Source of the DNA: Pachyseris speciosa | Lineage: Eukaryota > Cnidaria > Anthozoa > Scleractinia > Pachyseridae | Length of the DNA stretch: 64,000 nt | Direction of reading: 5' to 3' | Assembly (NCBI GenBank): GCA_016490735.1 | Contig: JAEMWC010000348.1 | Span: forward strand, 214,501-278,500 | Part shown: positions 11,640 to 24,600 of the stretch, one piece after another | How the letters are laid out: every line of letters begins with the position of its first letter | Numbering within the stretch: position 1 is the stretch's first letter | The notes under the pieces: model-generated | The model's database searches: none | Told to the model about the DNA's origin: nothing | What the model saw: only the letters and a program-made list of their open reading frames with translations | Translations under genes and position numbers: made by a program

Positions 11640-12742
11640 CATGTAATTAATTTTTCAGACTCTTAAACAATGCATTGACCACCAACACCCCTCCAAGAAA
11701 CTGGCAAGATTTCTGTGCAGCGACACACACTAATTATGTATAAAAATTATCAAAACCCAACTCTAGTCACACTTACTGTTTGTTTTTGCATAACAGCATG
11801 ATATTAGAGCAGCCACTGTTAACAGTGTTACCAGCAATGGCAGTGAACAATAAAGACTCTGTTAACAATGTTAAAATGGTTAGAGTCTTGGTTTCATTCT
11901 TTCTAACAATGGAATCTAGACAAACACCTGACCAGCTGATTCAAAAAGAGAAATTCAACATTCCCATCTCAGCAGAGTACCACAAACACTTACATGATTT
12001 TAAATGCCACCTGATAGATTCATGAAATGCCATAAAATACACACGCGAGTCATGGTTTGAGGAAAAATGCTATATACTTGTGATCCGTGATTGCCCCCCA
12101 TCCCCCAATTTACAAACCTGCATCAATGAGGCCCTGTTAGGGTAAATTCCAACAGGTGACATGGCTCTGAAATGGCGACATGAAGGAAATGAAATGATGA
12201 CGAATGACAAGACCATTCTGTGAAATGGCAACAGTGACAAAAATAAAAGCAAATTGGACAGCAACATTGGCGATTTTAAATAAGACAGCGACTTGAGGAC
12301 ATTTGTGTAGAGCAGAATGTCGAAAATGAGTTTGTATTTTCAAAATGTTAATCATTCTGTCAGTCTTCTGTGTGGAAACACACTGCGTTATGACCCCTGA
12401 ATTACGACAACACATTTTTTGTTGGAGAAATGACCTCAGAAACATTCCGAATTTTCTGAAATTGCAATAACAACATCGGTCACTGCATGAAATTCCAACA
12501 GTGACATGTGCCCTTCTGAAATTGCAGCATGTAAAGTTTTGAAATTCAGATGGGGACATAAAGACCCCCCCTAACATGGTCTCATCAATGTGTGAGGTTG
12601 TGCAGAAATTTGATTATAATATTTAATTGTTATTGTCATTATTATTATCACTATTATGATCATTATCAATATGATTATTATTGTTTAGAGAGTACATGTT
12701 CAAGTTTGTGACAGAATTTTTAGCACATATAATTATGTATAC
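11640..12742. other. Non-coding stretch inside the PDP1-like intron
   Basis: AT-rich with an ATT/ATC-rich simple stretch at 12620-12690. No recognisable coding sequence. A 146-codon open frame on the minus strand at 12137-12577 has no family features and is discounted. Confidence 0.45.
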
Positions 12743-13601
12743 CTGCATTCGCAACATAGAGATGTTGTCCTTCAATATATGAGACTAGAGCACAAGAACC
12801 AGTAGCACCAACAGCAAAAGAGTCATCAAGAACTCTCACTGGTATGGCTTCTGTTGAGATATCGTCATCTAACTGAGTAAACGCCACACTGAGGGAATCC
12901 GAAATGGCCATACGATTTTGAAAAGGTTTCTCAATTAAATTCTTTACCAGATACTTTGGACCAGTGTGAAAAACTTCTTGTTTTTGACTCAGAGTGTAAC
13001 CAACGCTGCTTTTGGAAGTGATTTCCCTTGCTTGAGCTTTATCTTCCTGAAAACTCAACACAAAGTTGTCTGCTGACAATCGTTTCAAGTGATCCCTTTC
13101 CAAAACGGTCAAGTCCGACTTAGAAAGGAGAGACAAAGCTACGTACATGGGTAAACGGTTTTTAACTACTTCAGCGCATTGCCAGCCACCGTGTCCATCA
13201 AAAACACCGAAGGCAGTTCCATTGGTTTTCAACAACAGCCATTCGTTGCCCCGATCTTCACAAGGATTATTTGAAGCAAAATTGTTGGTTTCGTAATAGG
13301 ACACGGCACCAATGTTCACATCAATTCTTTTTTCGTTTCTTCTTAAGATTTCGCTTGCTTCTTTTGGACTCAAAGGAGGCTTCTCAGGGCCTTTTGAGCC
13401 TTGCACAAAGTTTTGAATCAGTTTCTGTAAAAGGTCTCCTAATCCAATTGAACCTGAGGTGTTATCGCTTCCACTGCTTGCTTGAAGTGTGAGGTGTTTG
13501 TTAAATCCAAAAGTGTACATCGACCCGACAAAGGCAGCTGCAACACCTACCACCGGCCATTTCCATTTGCTTAAAGTTCCAATTACCTCTGCTCTGTTCA
13601 T
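12743..13601 (-). CDS. PDP1: PDP1-like mitochondrial pyruvate dehydrogenase phosphatase, first coding exon
   Basis: N-terminal half of a PP2C-family phosphatase that dephosphorylates the E1 subunit of the pyruvate dehydrogenase complex in the mitochondrial matrix. The PP2C metal-binding signature FGVFDGHGGW is present, preceded by a CEDR segment. The N-terminus carries a hydrophobic stretch (WPVVGVAAAFVGSMYTFGF). The exon ends in VANAG at a GT donor (12741-12742) in phase 1, and the GDCRA of the next exon completes the family motif ANAGDCRA. The frame also opens at an ATG at 13640, but a strong acceptor (pyrimidine tract, then TTTGCAG, near 13620) lies between the two ATGs. I therefore favour the ATG at 13601 behind a spliced leader. 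Joined protein is about 498 residues, close to vertebrate PDP1. The reading frame is intact. The paralogue PDP2 cannot be excluded. Confidence 0.88.
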
Positions 13602-14256
13602 TACAGATGTAGGACTGCAAACAAAAGAGGTCATAGACAAGGAAAGTTCACCACAGAGTTTACCACTTATAATGCCACATGTTTCCTTACGCCATATTGA
13701 ATGTTGCGTAACAATATGGGATCCAGACTCCCAGGCTTATTCTCGGGCGAGGTTACTGGCATCGCAGAGGCGTCGCACAGCTAAATCAAGGCGTTCAGCT
13801 GAGTGAGAGTTCAGTCACCTTCTCTAAGAACTACTCAGTGTACTTCTTCCAGAAATAGCCCCAGCCACATAAGGTGAAAAAGACTTGGACTCACGAATTC
13901 TTTTGTTTCATTCGTTATCAGGGATCATGAAATGGTAAGTTGTTTGAGAACTTGAACATAAAATGTAGAGTGCACATGAATCGAAAATTTGACATTTTTA
14001 GATAGCTTATAATTGCTGGTTTGCAAGTGACGTCACGGCAGCCATGTTGGAGGTCAAGAACAATGGCCTTTCTCTCCGCTCGGAACTAAATTCTATTTTT
14101 ATGTAAATTCTTCGAAAAAAATTCTATTGTTTTGAGCTCCAACGTGGCCGCCCTGTCGCGTGGTTGCAAACCAAGAATCCCCATAATTCATTTTCAGTGG
14201 TTTCCCTCCTTTCTACTTGTGCCTGAAAAGCAACTAGTCTAGGATTCGGCTCTGAA
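13602..14256. promoter_or_regulatory. Upstream region of the PDP1-like gene
   Basis: Contains the probable leader acceptor near 13620 and presumably the 5' exon and promoter on the minus strand. On the plus strand a short ATG followed by GTAAGT (about 13927-13940) could start a divergent transcript. No further exon was recognised. No TATA box is convincing. The call is positional inference only. Confidence 0.3.
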
Positions 14257-14552
14257 GCCCCATTTACACTACAGAAAAGGACCCCCAAAAAAGTTGGTAC
14301 GGACCACATACTTTTGCCATGTACACCTTCCGTACCATGTTTGCATGAAATGGATCCAGACTCGCTTTTTTCTGGTTTTAGGGCCATAGGCGCCTATAGC
14401 CCCAAAACCGAAAAAAAAAAAAATAAAAAAAAAATAAAACGAGTCCGGACCCCTTTTGTTCACCGAGAGTGCTGTGTAAAGGGTTAAAAAATTGGTCTGT
14501 ACCAACTTTTTTTTGGGTCCGGACCCATTTTTTTCTGTAGTATAAATGGGGC
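14257..14552. mobile_element. MITE with GCCCCATTTA termini
   Basis: Left GCCCCATTTACACTACAG (14257-) is matched by the inverted right end CTGTAGTATAAATGGGGC (-14552). Inner segments GTTGGTAC and GGGTCCGGACCC also mirror each other. About 296 bp, no coding capacity. The superfamily was not determined because target duplications are unclear. Confidence 0.65.
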
Positions 14553-14569
14553 TTAAATCTTTCTATTAT

Positions 14570-14685
14570 TATTATTACTCGTGCCTAAAAGGCGATGAGT
14601 CCAGGATTCGGCTCTGTTCTTTTCTTTTCTTCTGTCGCGATTTTCCCAGTGCACGTGGCCAACAAGCACAACTGCACAGAAGGGT
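14570..14685 (+). repeat. Dispersed repeat (GCCTGAAAGGCGATGAGT family), copy
   Basis: The text around CTCGTGCCTAAAAGGCGATG, then GAGTCCAGGATTCGGCTCTG, then a T/C-rich run and CCCAGTGCACGTG recurs at 35,424-35,560. The first part also recurs at 14,215-14,255. Short interspersed repeat, origin unknown. Confidence 0.55.
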
Positions 14686-14689
14686 TTAA

Positions 14690-15375
14690 GGCCCTGTTTA
14701 CAAGCAGGTAGGGTAACCTTAGTGCTAGGGTTACCCTAGCAGGAGGGTCAAAGATAGCCCGGGTTTACAAGCAAAATTACACAGGTAGGGTTACCCTACC
14801 ACCTGGGACAACTAAATCGTAAACGAAATGGCCGACAAGAGAAGAGTCCTGCTATGTACTTTGATTCCCTTGTCTGTACTGCCTGTTACTGCTCCTTTTG
14901 AGTGTCATGGAGTGCTGTTATGTTACCTTCTTATTTCTAGACAACGACAACAAGTTACAATACTTCACTCGCTCGAATGAATGCAATATGTAAAACTGGA
15001 GAGTGATTTGCCAAATAAGATTACAAGGAAAACTTGGCCGTACAGATCATTGTTGGCAGAAGTTATTCGAGGGAAGGATGCTTACCTACCTTGCACTTGA
15101 AAAGTTTTCTGTTTCTGAGAGAAAAGGAAGATTATAACGCCTTGAGTACCACATTGTACTCGGTCCACCATGATGGCTGTTTGTTGTCAACATTCAAAGG
15201 GTCTGGAAACAATTAAAAAGTTGTCCCAGGTAGGCAAGTTATCCCTAGCAGAGCATTTACAAGGCAGCTGGGGTTACCCTGGCTCTAGGGTAACCCTAGT
15301 GCTCAGCTAGGGTAACCCTCCTGCTAGGGTAACCCTAGCACTAGGGTTACCCTACCTGCTTGTAAACAGGGCCTA
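14690..15375. mobile_element. MITE with GGCCCTGTTTACA termini and TAA target duplication
   Basis: Left end GGCCCTGTTTACAAGCAGG and right end CCTGCTTGTAAACAGGGCC are perfect inverted repeats. Beyond them the palindromic GGGTAACC/GGTTACCC blocks continue the inverted arms. TAA directly flanks both sides. A 3-bp TAA duplication with GGSCC-type termini is the signature of PIF/Harbinger elements. About 686 bp; no transposase inside. Confidence 0.7.
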
Positions 15376-15600
15376 AGCCATCTTCACTTGTTTGATCCGC
15401 AATTTGTCCCACACGGTGGGGCATTTGACTATCGGCTAAACATTGGTTGGCAATTGCCAGCTAAAGGGTTTCGCACGTCTTTCGTGCACAAATATACATT
15501 CATTCACCACAGGAGCCACTTTGCTGCCCTGGGCACTTTTGGAATTGATTGATACATTATGCGAAGTCATTTTGGAATAAATCAACTATTTTTGTCTCAG

Positions 15601-15665
15601 TAGCTATGCAGAACATCCCATGGTGTACTGGTTATTGTGACCGCCTTTGATGCAGGCGACCTGTT
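15601..15665 (+). repeat. tRNA-like SINE fragment
   Basis: TGGTGTACTGGTTATTGTGACC resembles a tRNA A-box/D-arm. It is followed by CGCCTTTGATGCAGGCG, an anticodon-arm-like hairpin, then a T run. Looks like the head of a degraded tRNA-derived SINE. A second, weaker one lies at about 16,425-16,500. Confidence 0.35.
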
Positions 15666-17937
15666 TTTTTCCTTTCATTTCTCTTTTTCATCTTCTTTTA
15701 TTATTACTCAGGCTTCGAAGAGCGCCCGAGGTTTAAAATGCTGTCCGTTCTTTTAATTCTTCTTTGTCGTCGTCATCGAGTTTCTCCACAAAGCTCACTT
15801 CTGGCATTTCTGGGCAAGCGCTAAGGCTAAAAATAACAACTCACAACATCATATGCCTGTTGTCATGTATCGGAAAACGTTGATTCACCTTGTGTCTTTG
15901 GAGTCTGAACAACTAATATGTTGAGACAAGTGTCTATACGAATGTTTGCAAGTTCAACTGCGAGAAGAAAGCTTTGAAAATGACCAAATTTAACTCCAGA
16001 TGGACTGCTGTGTTTCCCCGTGTCCGCTTCATTGAGATGTACGTTTTGTTGAACAACTCAAGTACGGGATATCACACACCCCTGAGACTTTGACAGGTAG
16101 TTTATTTACTATTTTCCCACAATATCTCAATTTCTGGACATAAGTTTTTGAATGATAAGCGAATTGCGTGACTTGAAACTGACTGCAGAAATGTTCCTTT
16201 CTTATGTTTCAAATGACCCTGGATTGACGTATTTGTAAACAGTTTCACTCTGCTGATTATCTTTCTCCTCACATTTCACCGAGACTCCATTAACGTTTAT
16301 GCAAAACAATCCTACATCGTTCGATAAGTGTTTCCTTTCTCAAACAATTATCCATCGAAGCCAAGACAAGTGTGCTTAGTTTTTTGGGAATCAATACACT
16401 ATTTTTACCGCATCACATTACGATGAGCCTCTCTGGCCTAGAGGTTATTGTTCCTGCCTCTGATGTCTGACACAGCTAACCTGGGTTGGATATCCATTAG
16501 TGGAATATACAGGTATCGCAGACTTTTTTTTTTTTTTTCGTTTCTCTTTTCTTCTTCTTTTAGAGATATTTTTTGTAAGTGTTATAATTATTGTTCTCAA
16601 TGATTGAGCTGTAAAGCAATTTTGTAATTTTAGAGGGATATATGTTGATAGGGTTCTAAAGAAATACATGTAGACTAACACAAGCTAAGCACTATGCGTC
16701 CGATGTAAGAAAGACAGACTTCTCTCTATTCTTTTGTTTAGCGCTAAATTAGGGATAGAATACTGTTTTTTGCAAGCCCAAGTTTAGGCTAATTGTAGCC
16801 TCTTGTCTGTTTTACAAGTGTTAATTATGGTTATCAATGGTTGAGTTTTAAAGTGGTTTTGTAGTTTTAAAGGGATGTATGTTGATAGGGGTTAGCCTGC
16901 TTGGCAGGCGTAGAAAAGGGAGGGGGAGGGGAGGGCATTGGGGAGAGGAGAGAGAGGAGAAGGGGAATGCCTGCCCAAAGAACCCATGTTTTTGCATTCC
17001 ACCCACTGATTTCCTAGTAATCCGATTAGGTCTACTGTCAATTAACGGTCAATGCATTCACCAATCAGGCAACGTTAGGCGAGCCTTCATTGCATGGGAA
17101 GTTTTGCTTGCCGGGAAGCGTGAAATCGTGAATATTCATCGAGTGCTGGAAAACTTAAAAATCTCACCTTGGGACAACCATAAATTAGCGTGGAAATGTC
17201 CGCAACTCCTTCAAAGAGTTAGAAACAGTAAACTATTCTCACTGGTCTCACCTACACTTCTATAATGAGAATGGGAGCTCTGGCAGACGCTCTGAGCGGC
17301 AGAAGGGATAAAGAAAAGAGGGAGTGGAGGGTGGGAGAACCGCTGAGAGAGACCACAGGATGGGTAAGTACAGATGAGTCCAGATGTAGTACCAACTGCC
17401 AAGAAGCGTACCACAGGTGTGCGAGAAAAGAGAGAGAATTAATAATGAGATTCTCCTTATATACGCTACGGTGAGACTGCTGAGAATAGTAAACTATTCA
17501 AACCGGTCTCACCTACACTTCTATAATGAGAATGGGAGCCCTGGCATCCTAGATGTATGGCACTGGTGATATGAAGCCTGCAAGAGGGGGTGGGGGGGGG
17601 ATGCCCGAGACTGACAAGATTGGAATAATCCATCCCCCCAAAACGAGGTGCCCACACTCAGAACCAAACCGCCCATACTCAAAAATAAGGGCCCGAACTT
17701 AATGAAAACGAGTCTGAGGAGCCAGAAGAATGGCAATACGGGCTGCCATCCCCAGGGTTAGAAAAACGTGCTTAATGATTGAAAGAAAACACAATAGAAG
17801 AGGTGGAAATAAAAGCTGAGAAAAGGAGAGGCTAATAACTAAGGGGAATCCCCCGGGGAATGGCGGCCCTAGCACCCGGTAATCCGAGAGGGTGTAAGTC
17901 GCCCCTCTAGGCACCGCCATTGGGAAAATGAACTAAA
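15666..17937. repeat. Repeat-rich non-coding region
   Basis: Holds a SINE-like fragment (about 16,425-16,500) and a purine-rich repeat starting GCCTGCTTGGCAGGCGTAG at 16,895. The inverse of that repeat is at 35,190-35,275. A duplicated block, GGTCTCACCTACACTTCTAT with its neighbourhood, occurs at 17,245 and 17,505. The stretch 17,416-17,490 recurs at 33,998-34,075. No gene recognised. Confidence 0.55.
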
Positions 17938-18035
17938 TTCGCCTTTATCACAGAGCGGCCATCTTTCTCGTGACGTAAAAAATAATGCACCGAAGCGAGG
18001 CTGTGTGTGGTAACATTGATTTGTTGTCATCCACG

Positions 18036-20582
18036 ATGGCAGACAATTATTTTTGGCACAAGAGTTTAGTGCAACTTCCAAAAGGACATGTAACTAATGC
18101 GTTTGTGGAAGAATTTGCTTCAGAGCAGCTACCAATTAAATACACCTCACAAGGGGCTACAAATTTTTTAACGAAGCCTTTGTACATGATGTTGAAGGTA
18201 TGTTTCGTTTGCGAATAAAATTTATATTCGAGCCTTGACTTTTCTGTATTTTCCTCAAATTGTTGCTGGGATTCAGGACAGGATAAGTCATATGTATTAC
18301 CAATTCCCAGTAAAAAACCAAACTCAAGACAAAAGACCGTCAGTGAAGGCCAAGTGTTATAGAAGTATGAAAAAAAAAATGAGGAGCCGCACAAGCTTTG
18401 TGTCGATTTTGAACTTGGCTCAGCAGATCAGAAAGCAAACACCTCTCGCTTTGAATGCTGTTTACCCTTTCTCACTATCAGATGTTAGGGATAAAAAGTG
18501 TACCACCTGTACTTTCCTCAACTTCAAAACCTCAGGTATGGCAAATTTTAAATTTGTACCTTTGACTTACACCGTTGTAATATATTTGTTGCAATGTTTT
18601 CATTGAAATTTGATGAAATCTGACAGTTCTCGCACATAAGTTGAGCTTACATGTCACTGGGGTTGCATCAAGCATTTATTGTACTTTTTTGAAAAATGTT
18701 AAAGCTTTGAAAGCCCACTGAAAAATGTGATTTTTTGTATTTCGCAAAGCACACAAAATTGTGGGCTCGATAAAAAAGGATGCGTCATTTTCCCTGAACG
18801 TTAAACTCAAGAGTGCACACAAATTTTACCCTGCGAAAAATTTAGCTTCCAGATAATTGTTGTCATTAAAACTCAGAGACAATTCCTTGGCTGTATTGTT
18901 GATTTGTTAACCTGGTTATCACCCACAAAAATAAAGCGATTAATTTACGCTAGATTTACCGACAGAAAGTTTCTTGTCTCACCAGAGATATTCGGATTTT
19001 GCTGCTTATGTGAAAGGGCTCAAGGAAAGACCTGCTTGATCACTTAGCTCATAAACCTTGCTGTGTCATCAAGAAATCAATTCAGTAGCTAGTTCAACTT
19101 CTTAAAAGTACAAGGCTTCTTAAAATTTTCCGAATTCTTCGGCTAACTGCTGGTGAAAGTCTTATTAAAAAGACTCCTTTTCGGTCAAATGAAGCAAATT
19201 TAACTGTGTCCTCAGCGGTCCGCACTGTCTGTTTTGTGTGTGTGTGTGTGTGCTGTTATTATTTATATATTAGGCATATAAATATTTGCGCTGTTTTTCT
19301 TTTACTTTTGTTCTTTTCGAGACGATAGGCCAAGTAGAATCATCTTCGGATAATTTATAGTAAATGCACTTGTTTGTTTGCCTTATTTGTTTATTATTAT
19401 TTAGTGCGATCGGGAAAAATCGAGATCGATTCACGGCATAATAACACGATTTCACATTAATTTTAATTTGTATTTTTCACAGACCTGGCATATACCACCA
19501 AGAATAGATGGCATCAATCCAAGGCCTGTGGCAGACATGGTTGTTCAAAGAACTAAACGACCAGGCTCAAATACTTCAACAGCAGTGACAGAAGCTAAGA
19601 AAAAGCGAAACGTAACTGGTGTAAAAAGCAAACTTTACAAGCCCTTCAGGCAGCCTGTTCACTCTCTTAATATACCAAAGGCCCTTATTCCTTTATTTCA
19701 AGAATGCGATCCTAAGCCTGGCTACCTCCGAATATGGCCAGGCGATGGTGAAGAAGTTCCCTTGGTTTCAAGCAAGTTTGGAGATGTTCCAAAAGGCTCT
19801 GTGCTCGCTTATCAACAACCCCTCCCTAAAATACTGCCGGATCCTAATGTCGCCTGTGCTCCTGAATTTGTTCTTCCTGTTCTTCCCTGCGTATGCATTG
19901 TTTTGTCGGAAAGACAACAATGGTTTTACGACTCCCTTTCTATTAGCAGAGAACAGTCCCTTGAATATGAAATGCTGACAAGGGAGCAATCATCATGCAA
20001 GGATTGGCACTGCCTCAGAAAGAACCGCTTAACAGCTTCTCACTTCAAGAGCGTGTGTTCAAGGCAAAAAGACCACAGAAATCTTTCCGCCAGATTCCTA
20101 AAGGGCAAGAAGGTGCAAACTGCAGCGATGAAGTACGGGATTGAGCATGAGGATGATGCAACACAATATTACGTGTCACAGTCTGGGAGGAAGGTCTACA
20201 GAGTTGGCCTTGTAAGCAACCCATCCCTCCGACACCTCAGCTGTAGTCCTGATAGAAGAGTTTATGATCCATCTGAGGGCCAGCTATGGGGTGTTATTGA
20301 GATTAAGTGCTCCATGGCAGAGTTTCTGTCGAATCTCAAGTATCTAAAGTTCAATGAAACTACAGGCACTTATTCTCTAAAGAAGACCCATACATACAGC
20401 ACTACTACCAGGTCATGGGCATCCTTGGCCTAACAGGTTGCACATGGATTGACTTTTTTGTTTATTGTTGCCAAGAATTTCATTTTGAAAGAATTTACTT
20501 TGACAATGATCTCTTTAGTGAAATGCTTGAAAAGTTGAACATATTTTACTTTAACTTTCACCTACCCGCTTCAGTACAATAA
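18036..20582 (+). pseudogene. YqaJ-type nuclease of the ISL2EU-like element
   Basis: Exon 1 (18036-18197, MADNYFWHKSLVQLPKGHV...) ends at AAG|GTATGT. Exon 2 starts at 18277 after ATTCAG and is frame-disturbed within a poly-A run near 18370 (KAKCYRSMKK, then NEEPHKLCVDFE in the next frame). Exon 3 starts at 19483 after TTTTTCACAG (TWHIPPRIDGINPRPV). The lambda-exonuclease-like YqaJ domain lies at about 19980-20400: LRKNRLTASHF, YGIEHEDDATQYY, LSCSPDRRVYD and VIEIKC supply the usual nuclease residues, with Arg after the Asp where relatives have Gly. The frame shifts near 20400 and continues YYQVMGILGLTGCTWIDFFV to a stop at 20580-20582. Predicted role: DNA-end processing for the element. Probably non-functional. 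Confidence 0.7.
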
Positions 20583-21677
20583 CTGTTTGTTTGTTGACAT
20601 TGATTAATATTTACAAACCTCCTAAGGAATGATAAATACAAAAGTATCACTGTATTGAGTGTGTTTAACACTCACTCAGAAAATTACCCCAATGAAGAGT
20701 CACCCAATCCCCGTTTAGGGGAGATTTCTACATAAAAGATATAGGGGTGCTCATTATGTAGATACATGTAAATATTAGTTATTTTGTGATGTGGTTGAAA
20801 TTTATTTAATTACCCATACGTTAGGGGAACCAATTCTGATAGGCAATCTCATTTCCTTTAATTATACCAAATCAACATTATTGTAGTTTTGGTTGTTTAA
20901 AAGAAGTTCAAAATCACACAGGCCTTTGACCAAGCCAAAATATTTTAGTAGCTACAATCTATGACAATTACCCAGCCTGCGAGGCATGCAAAACTACTGA
21001 TTCAAATAAGTGGCTGTCTTCATACACAGAGTACTGGAATCAGCCTTATAAAAGCTAAAACTATAATTTATCTGTATACACAAGACCTGGCCAGGTGGAC
21101 TAGTAAGTCATCACCAGTTAGAAATTTAGATTGGACAGGAGCACAATGCTGAAACTGAATGAAGGGTATTGCGCAAAAGGGGTGTATATCACTTTTTGCC
21201 TTAAAATCCAAATCTCTCTAAATTTGATCTACCTTGCCATACAGACTGGTTATGGTGTAAGTAATGAAAATCTGCACTCATTTTGTGATTTAAATGCTTG
21301 GATTCAGCAACAACTTTTTCCTAAAACTGAACCAACTCAAAACAAAAGAAATCAACCATGCATCAGATCCTTTTGTTTTTGTTTCTTGAGTTTTTTCACG
21401 AGCTAATTGTTCAGATCCTAGCTTTCTAATCACAAAATATGTGCAGGACTTCATTTCTGACACCATTTTCAGTCTGTGTCAAAGTAGAGTGAGTTTAGGG
21501 ATATTTTGGATTTTAAGGCAAAAAAGCGATACACATCACCTCCCTTTCGCAGAACACCCTTCAAATGTTTTTCTGCAATTCTATCTGTTTCCAAGCTCAT
21601 CTCACCACCCAACCCAAGTTTGTGTACACAACCAGCATTTTCAAACTTGTGAAAATTTGTGAGTCCATTTTGCCAGA
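20583..21677. other. Intergenic space between the converging element genes
   Basis: AT-rich, includes several short open frames without features. Some blocks mirror each other (ATATTTTGGATTTTAAGGCAAAAAG at 21500 versus the inverse-like text near 21190-21230), consistent with a small foldback between the 3' ends. Confidence 0.4.
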
Positions 21678-24600
21678 CTAATAAAATAAGGGCCCTTGGA
21701 AATTTGTCAACAGGCAAGCTACAGACCATATTTCATTAATACTTCCTGCTACAGTTAATGGAAGGACACGATCAAAGAAATGGAATTCCTTCACCCTTCT
21801 AATGGCTCTCTCAACATGCACACGTACATTGTGTAGTTGTTTACTTCTCATCAACTCCTTCTTTGAGAACTGCCCTTTACTTGAAAGAAATGCAGGCATT
21901 ACAACCTCACATCCAATAGGAGATAACATATCCTGGATGACAAATCCTTTATCAGCTAGCAGCTTGTCCCCAGGTTCAAGCAATGGTAAAAGACCAGACT
22001 GCCTCACAAGCTCTTTATCAGATATTGACCCTGCAAAAAGGGCACTTACGTGAATTATTTCACCTGAAGGTGAAATGACAATGTTACCTTTGTAGGTAGT
22101 GTGGCTTTTATAGGCCGAGTATAATTCGCTGTTAAGCACCATGCTTGAGGGTGCCTGAACCTTAATAAGGCATCAATAATACCCTATACCTGGGAAAAAA
22201 TTGCCTGAAACAGTCAGGCATGTGCTTTTGGATTTGAGCCCAAGATGGCCAAATAGGCATACTACCTAAAACAAAGTACAAAAATTTACCCAAGATATAA
22301 TTATTCTGCTGACTGTCCCAACAGATACATTAAAGGTATCAGCTAACACCTGGTCAAAGGTACCCAATCGTAGCTTGTTTAACAATAAGTAAAACTGGTG
22401 AAATAAACTAAGTTTGCATGTTCTCAATGTGTCTCTTAAATTTCCTACTTCCACTGCTCTCTAATTTTGGAGCCTTTGCAACGGTGACCAGGAGTACATT
22501 TTCTCAGCTGTTGGTTTAAGAGTATTGAAAGTAGCTGCAAGGATCTTAAACGATGGAAATCCTGTATAGAATTATTTAATAGCTGCATCAGATTTCATTT
22601 GTAACTGTACAAATAAAACCTCTTTTTCTTGCATAGCTTCCAATGCTGCTATCCTTTCTTGAGCCGCTCGAAGCACATCCTCTGTGGTGGTACGATTCCC
22701 CGAGGCATCTTAGTCATGGTCATTAACAGTTGGAGTATAGACAGCGGTAGACTCCTGTACTTGGGTGCAGTGATGTGATTGAGGTACATTGTTGTTGGCA
22801 GATGCTGTAAACAGTAATGAGACATGCGAGGCCAGAGGTTAATGTAATTTTCGATTCCCACAACAGGTCTTGTAAGCTCACGTGAGTTCGGACTCCTTTT
22901 AAAATTGCATTTGAGAAACTAATATGAACCTTAAACCTTTGGGAAACGCAGCTTATTGCTTAGTTTTTGCGTCTTGTTTAAAAAATTTCCCTCAACTCAT
23001 TGCATGATTCTTTATGTTGACGCTTTGATCCTGTATAAATCGGATTTCAGTTGAAAATCAAAAATTTACCTGTTGCTTTCTCATCAGTCTCAGATAAGGT
23101 TATTGACCTTCGCTGAAGTATTCTTCTTTTTGACGATGGTTTCGTCCATTCAAATATGGAGGGCACTGCTTTTCGTTTTAACAATGTTTTTTGACATCTC
23201 ATTGTCCTTCTGAAGTCCAATTTAAGAAAACATTGCGAGCCCACCTTCGTGCTGTTGGTGATGTGAAAGACAAATAATAACACGCCTAATAGGTCAGAGA
23301 CCTCAGCCACTGGGAATTAATTAACTCAAAGTATCAATAACATGACTCATTTAACGTTTGTAGTCCTATTTATTGATATAAACTGCTATCCAAAACATCT
23401 GCATGCACGAACGAGTAAAAACTTACAGGTTAAAATGACGTGAACAAAAAAATAAAATCACTAACCTTGAAGTATTTGCCAACATCTTGACGAATCTTAA
23501 TGATCCAGTCTTTCTTAAGTTTTTGGCTTTTCGGAAAATGATGGAAAGTGATCGCATCTCCTCTTTTGGGGGTATAGAATGGTCAATAGAAAACGATGCG
23601 TCTCGGAAAATATTAGCCCAGTCTCGAAATCTCAGCATTCTAAACAAAAGTCTCTGAATCTCGGGCTCGCTGCACGTTGAACAGTCTCGAAGTCTCGAAT
23701 TTTTATCATTTGGATCTCAGAATCTCGAAAATTGCACCCGATATTAAGTAATATTAGCACGGAGCTCACAGTTCAAAGAGCAAGAAAAACTGGTGCTGTG
23801 TTTATTTCTGTGAACAGTGACACATAAGCAACGCGTAATGAATCATAAGTTCCGTACACATTTAAGCTAAATCAGTTATTAGGAAGATCTACACTACCTA
23901 TTTTATTACTTACTTAGTTCAAGGCTTTGCTGACAACGCTAACTAACACTGCAGTCTATCCATCGTAGTTAAATCATTAGCTACTTCTTAAGCGCTAGGC
24001 ACTAGTGTGTCTCATTTGTTTTAAAAATAGCGCTGAACATTAGCTAACATTCTTCTAACTAGCAATTCATAAAATCCCTTTTGAAGCTTTTTGAACAACT
24101 GACATTTTCTTTTTTCTATTTTTGTACATAATAAACTACTTTGTTACTGCATTTATTGTTACTGATAAGCTACTAAACTAAATGTCAAACCTCAAATGCA
24201 AGATAACTGCTAATATTGATAAATTGGACGCAACTTGTGGACTTTTTATCCCCAAATATTTTTTTCCGGGCTCTGAGCTGCTTTCAATCAGCAGTCGAGC
24301 TAAACTGAAGTTTGCACAAACCAAGTTATCCCACGTTTTTTAAAGACCAATAAAATAGTCAGTACATACCGTTCTGAATTTGTTTGGTAAATTCCACCAC
24401 TTCTGCCTTTTTGAAATGAGTTTTGTTCGGTGATTACTGATCCCTCCCCTGGTGCTGCGTCTTGACCTTAGCTAAGAAACCGTGCTGCTAGTTGTATCTC
24501 AGCCCAAGTGTACATTTTGTAACAACGACGTTTTAGAGAAACTAAAGTACAAAAGATATTTAATCACCGAAGGCCTCCACTGCAATCCTTCTAGTCTCCA

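Larger units (their letters stand above)
1887..12742 (-). other. Intron of the PDP1-like gene
   Basis: Bounded by GT (minus strand, 12742-12741) and AG (1888-1887), and phase-compatible on both sides. It contains a Mutator-like gene on the opposite strand, a TTAA-flanked MITE, GIY-YIG fragments, two copies of a minisatellite-bearing repeat and a tandem duplication. Between these (1,887-3,221, 9,840-10,590 and 11,640-12,740) I see no coding sequence, only AT-rich DNA. Confidence 0.8.

Noticed and set aside
12137..12577. 146-codon minus-strand open frame in the PDP1-like intron
   Set aside because: No recognisable motif, AT-rich composition, and lies within the intron.
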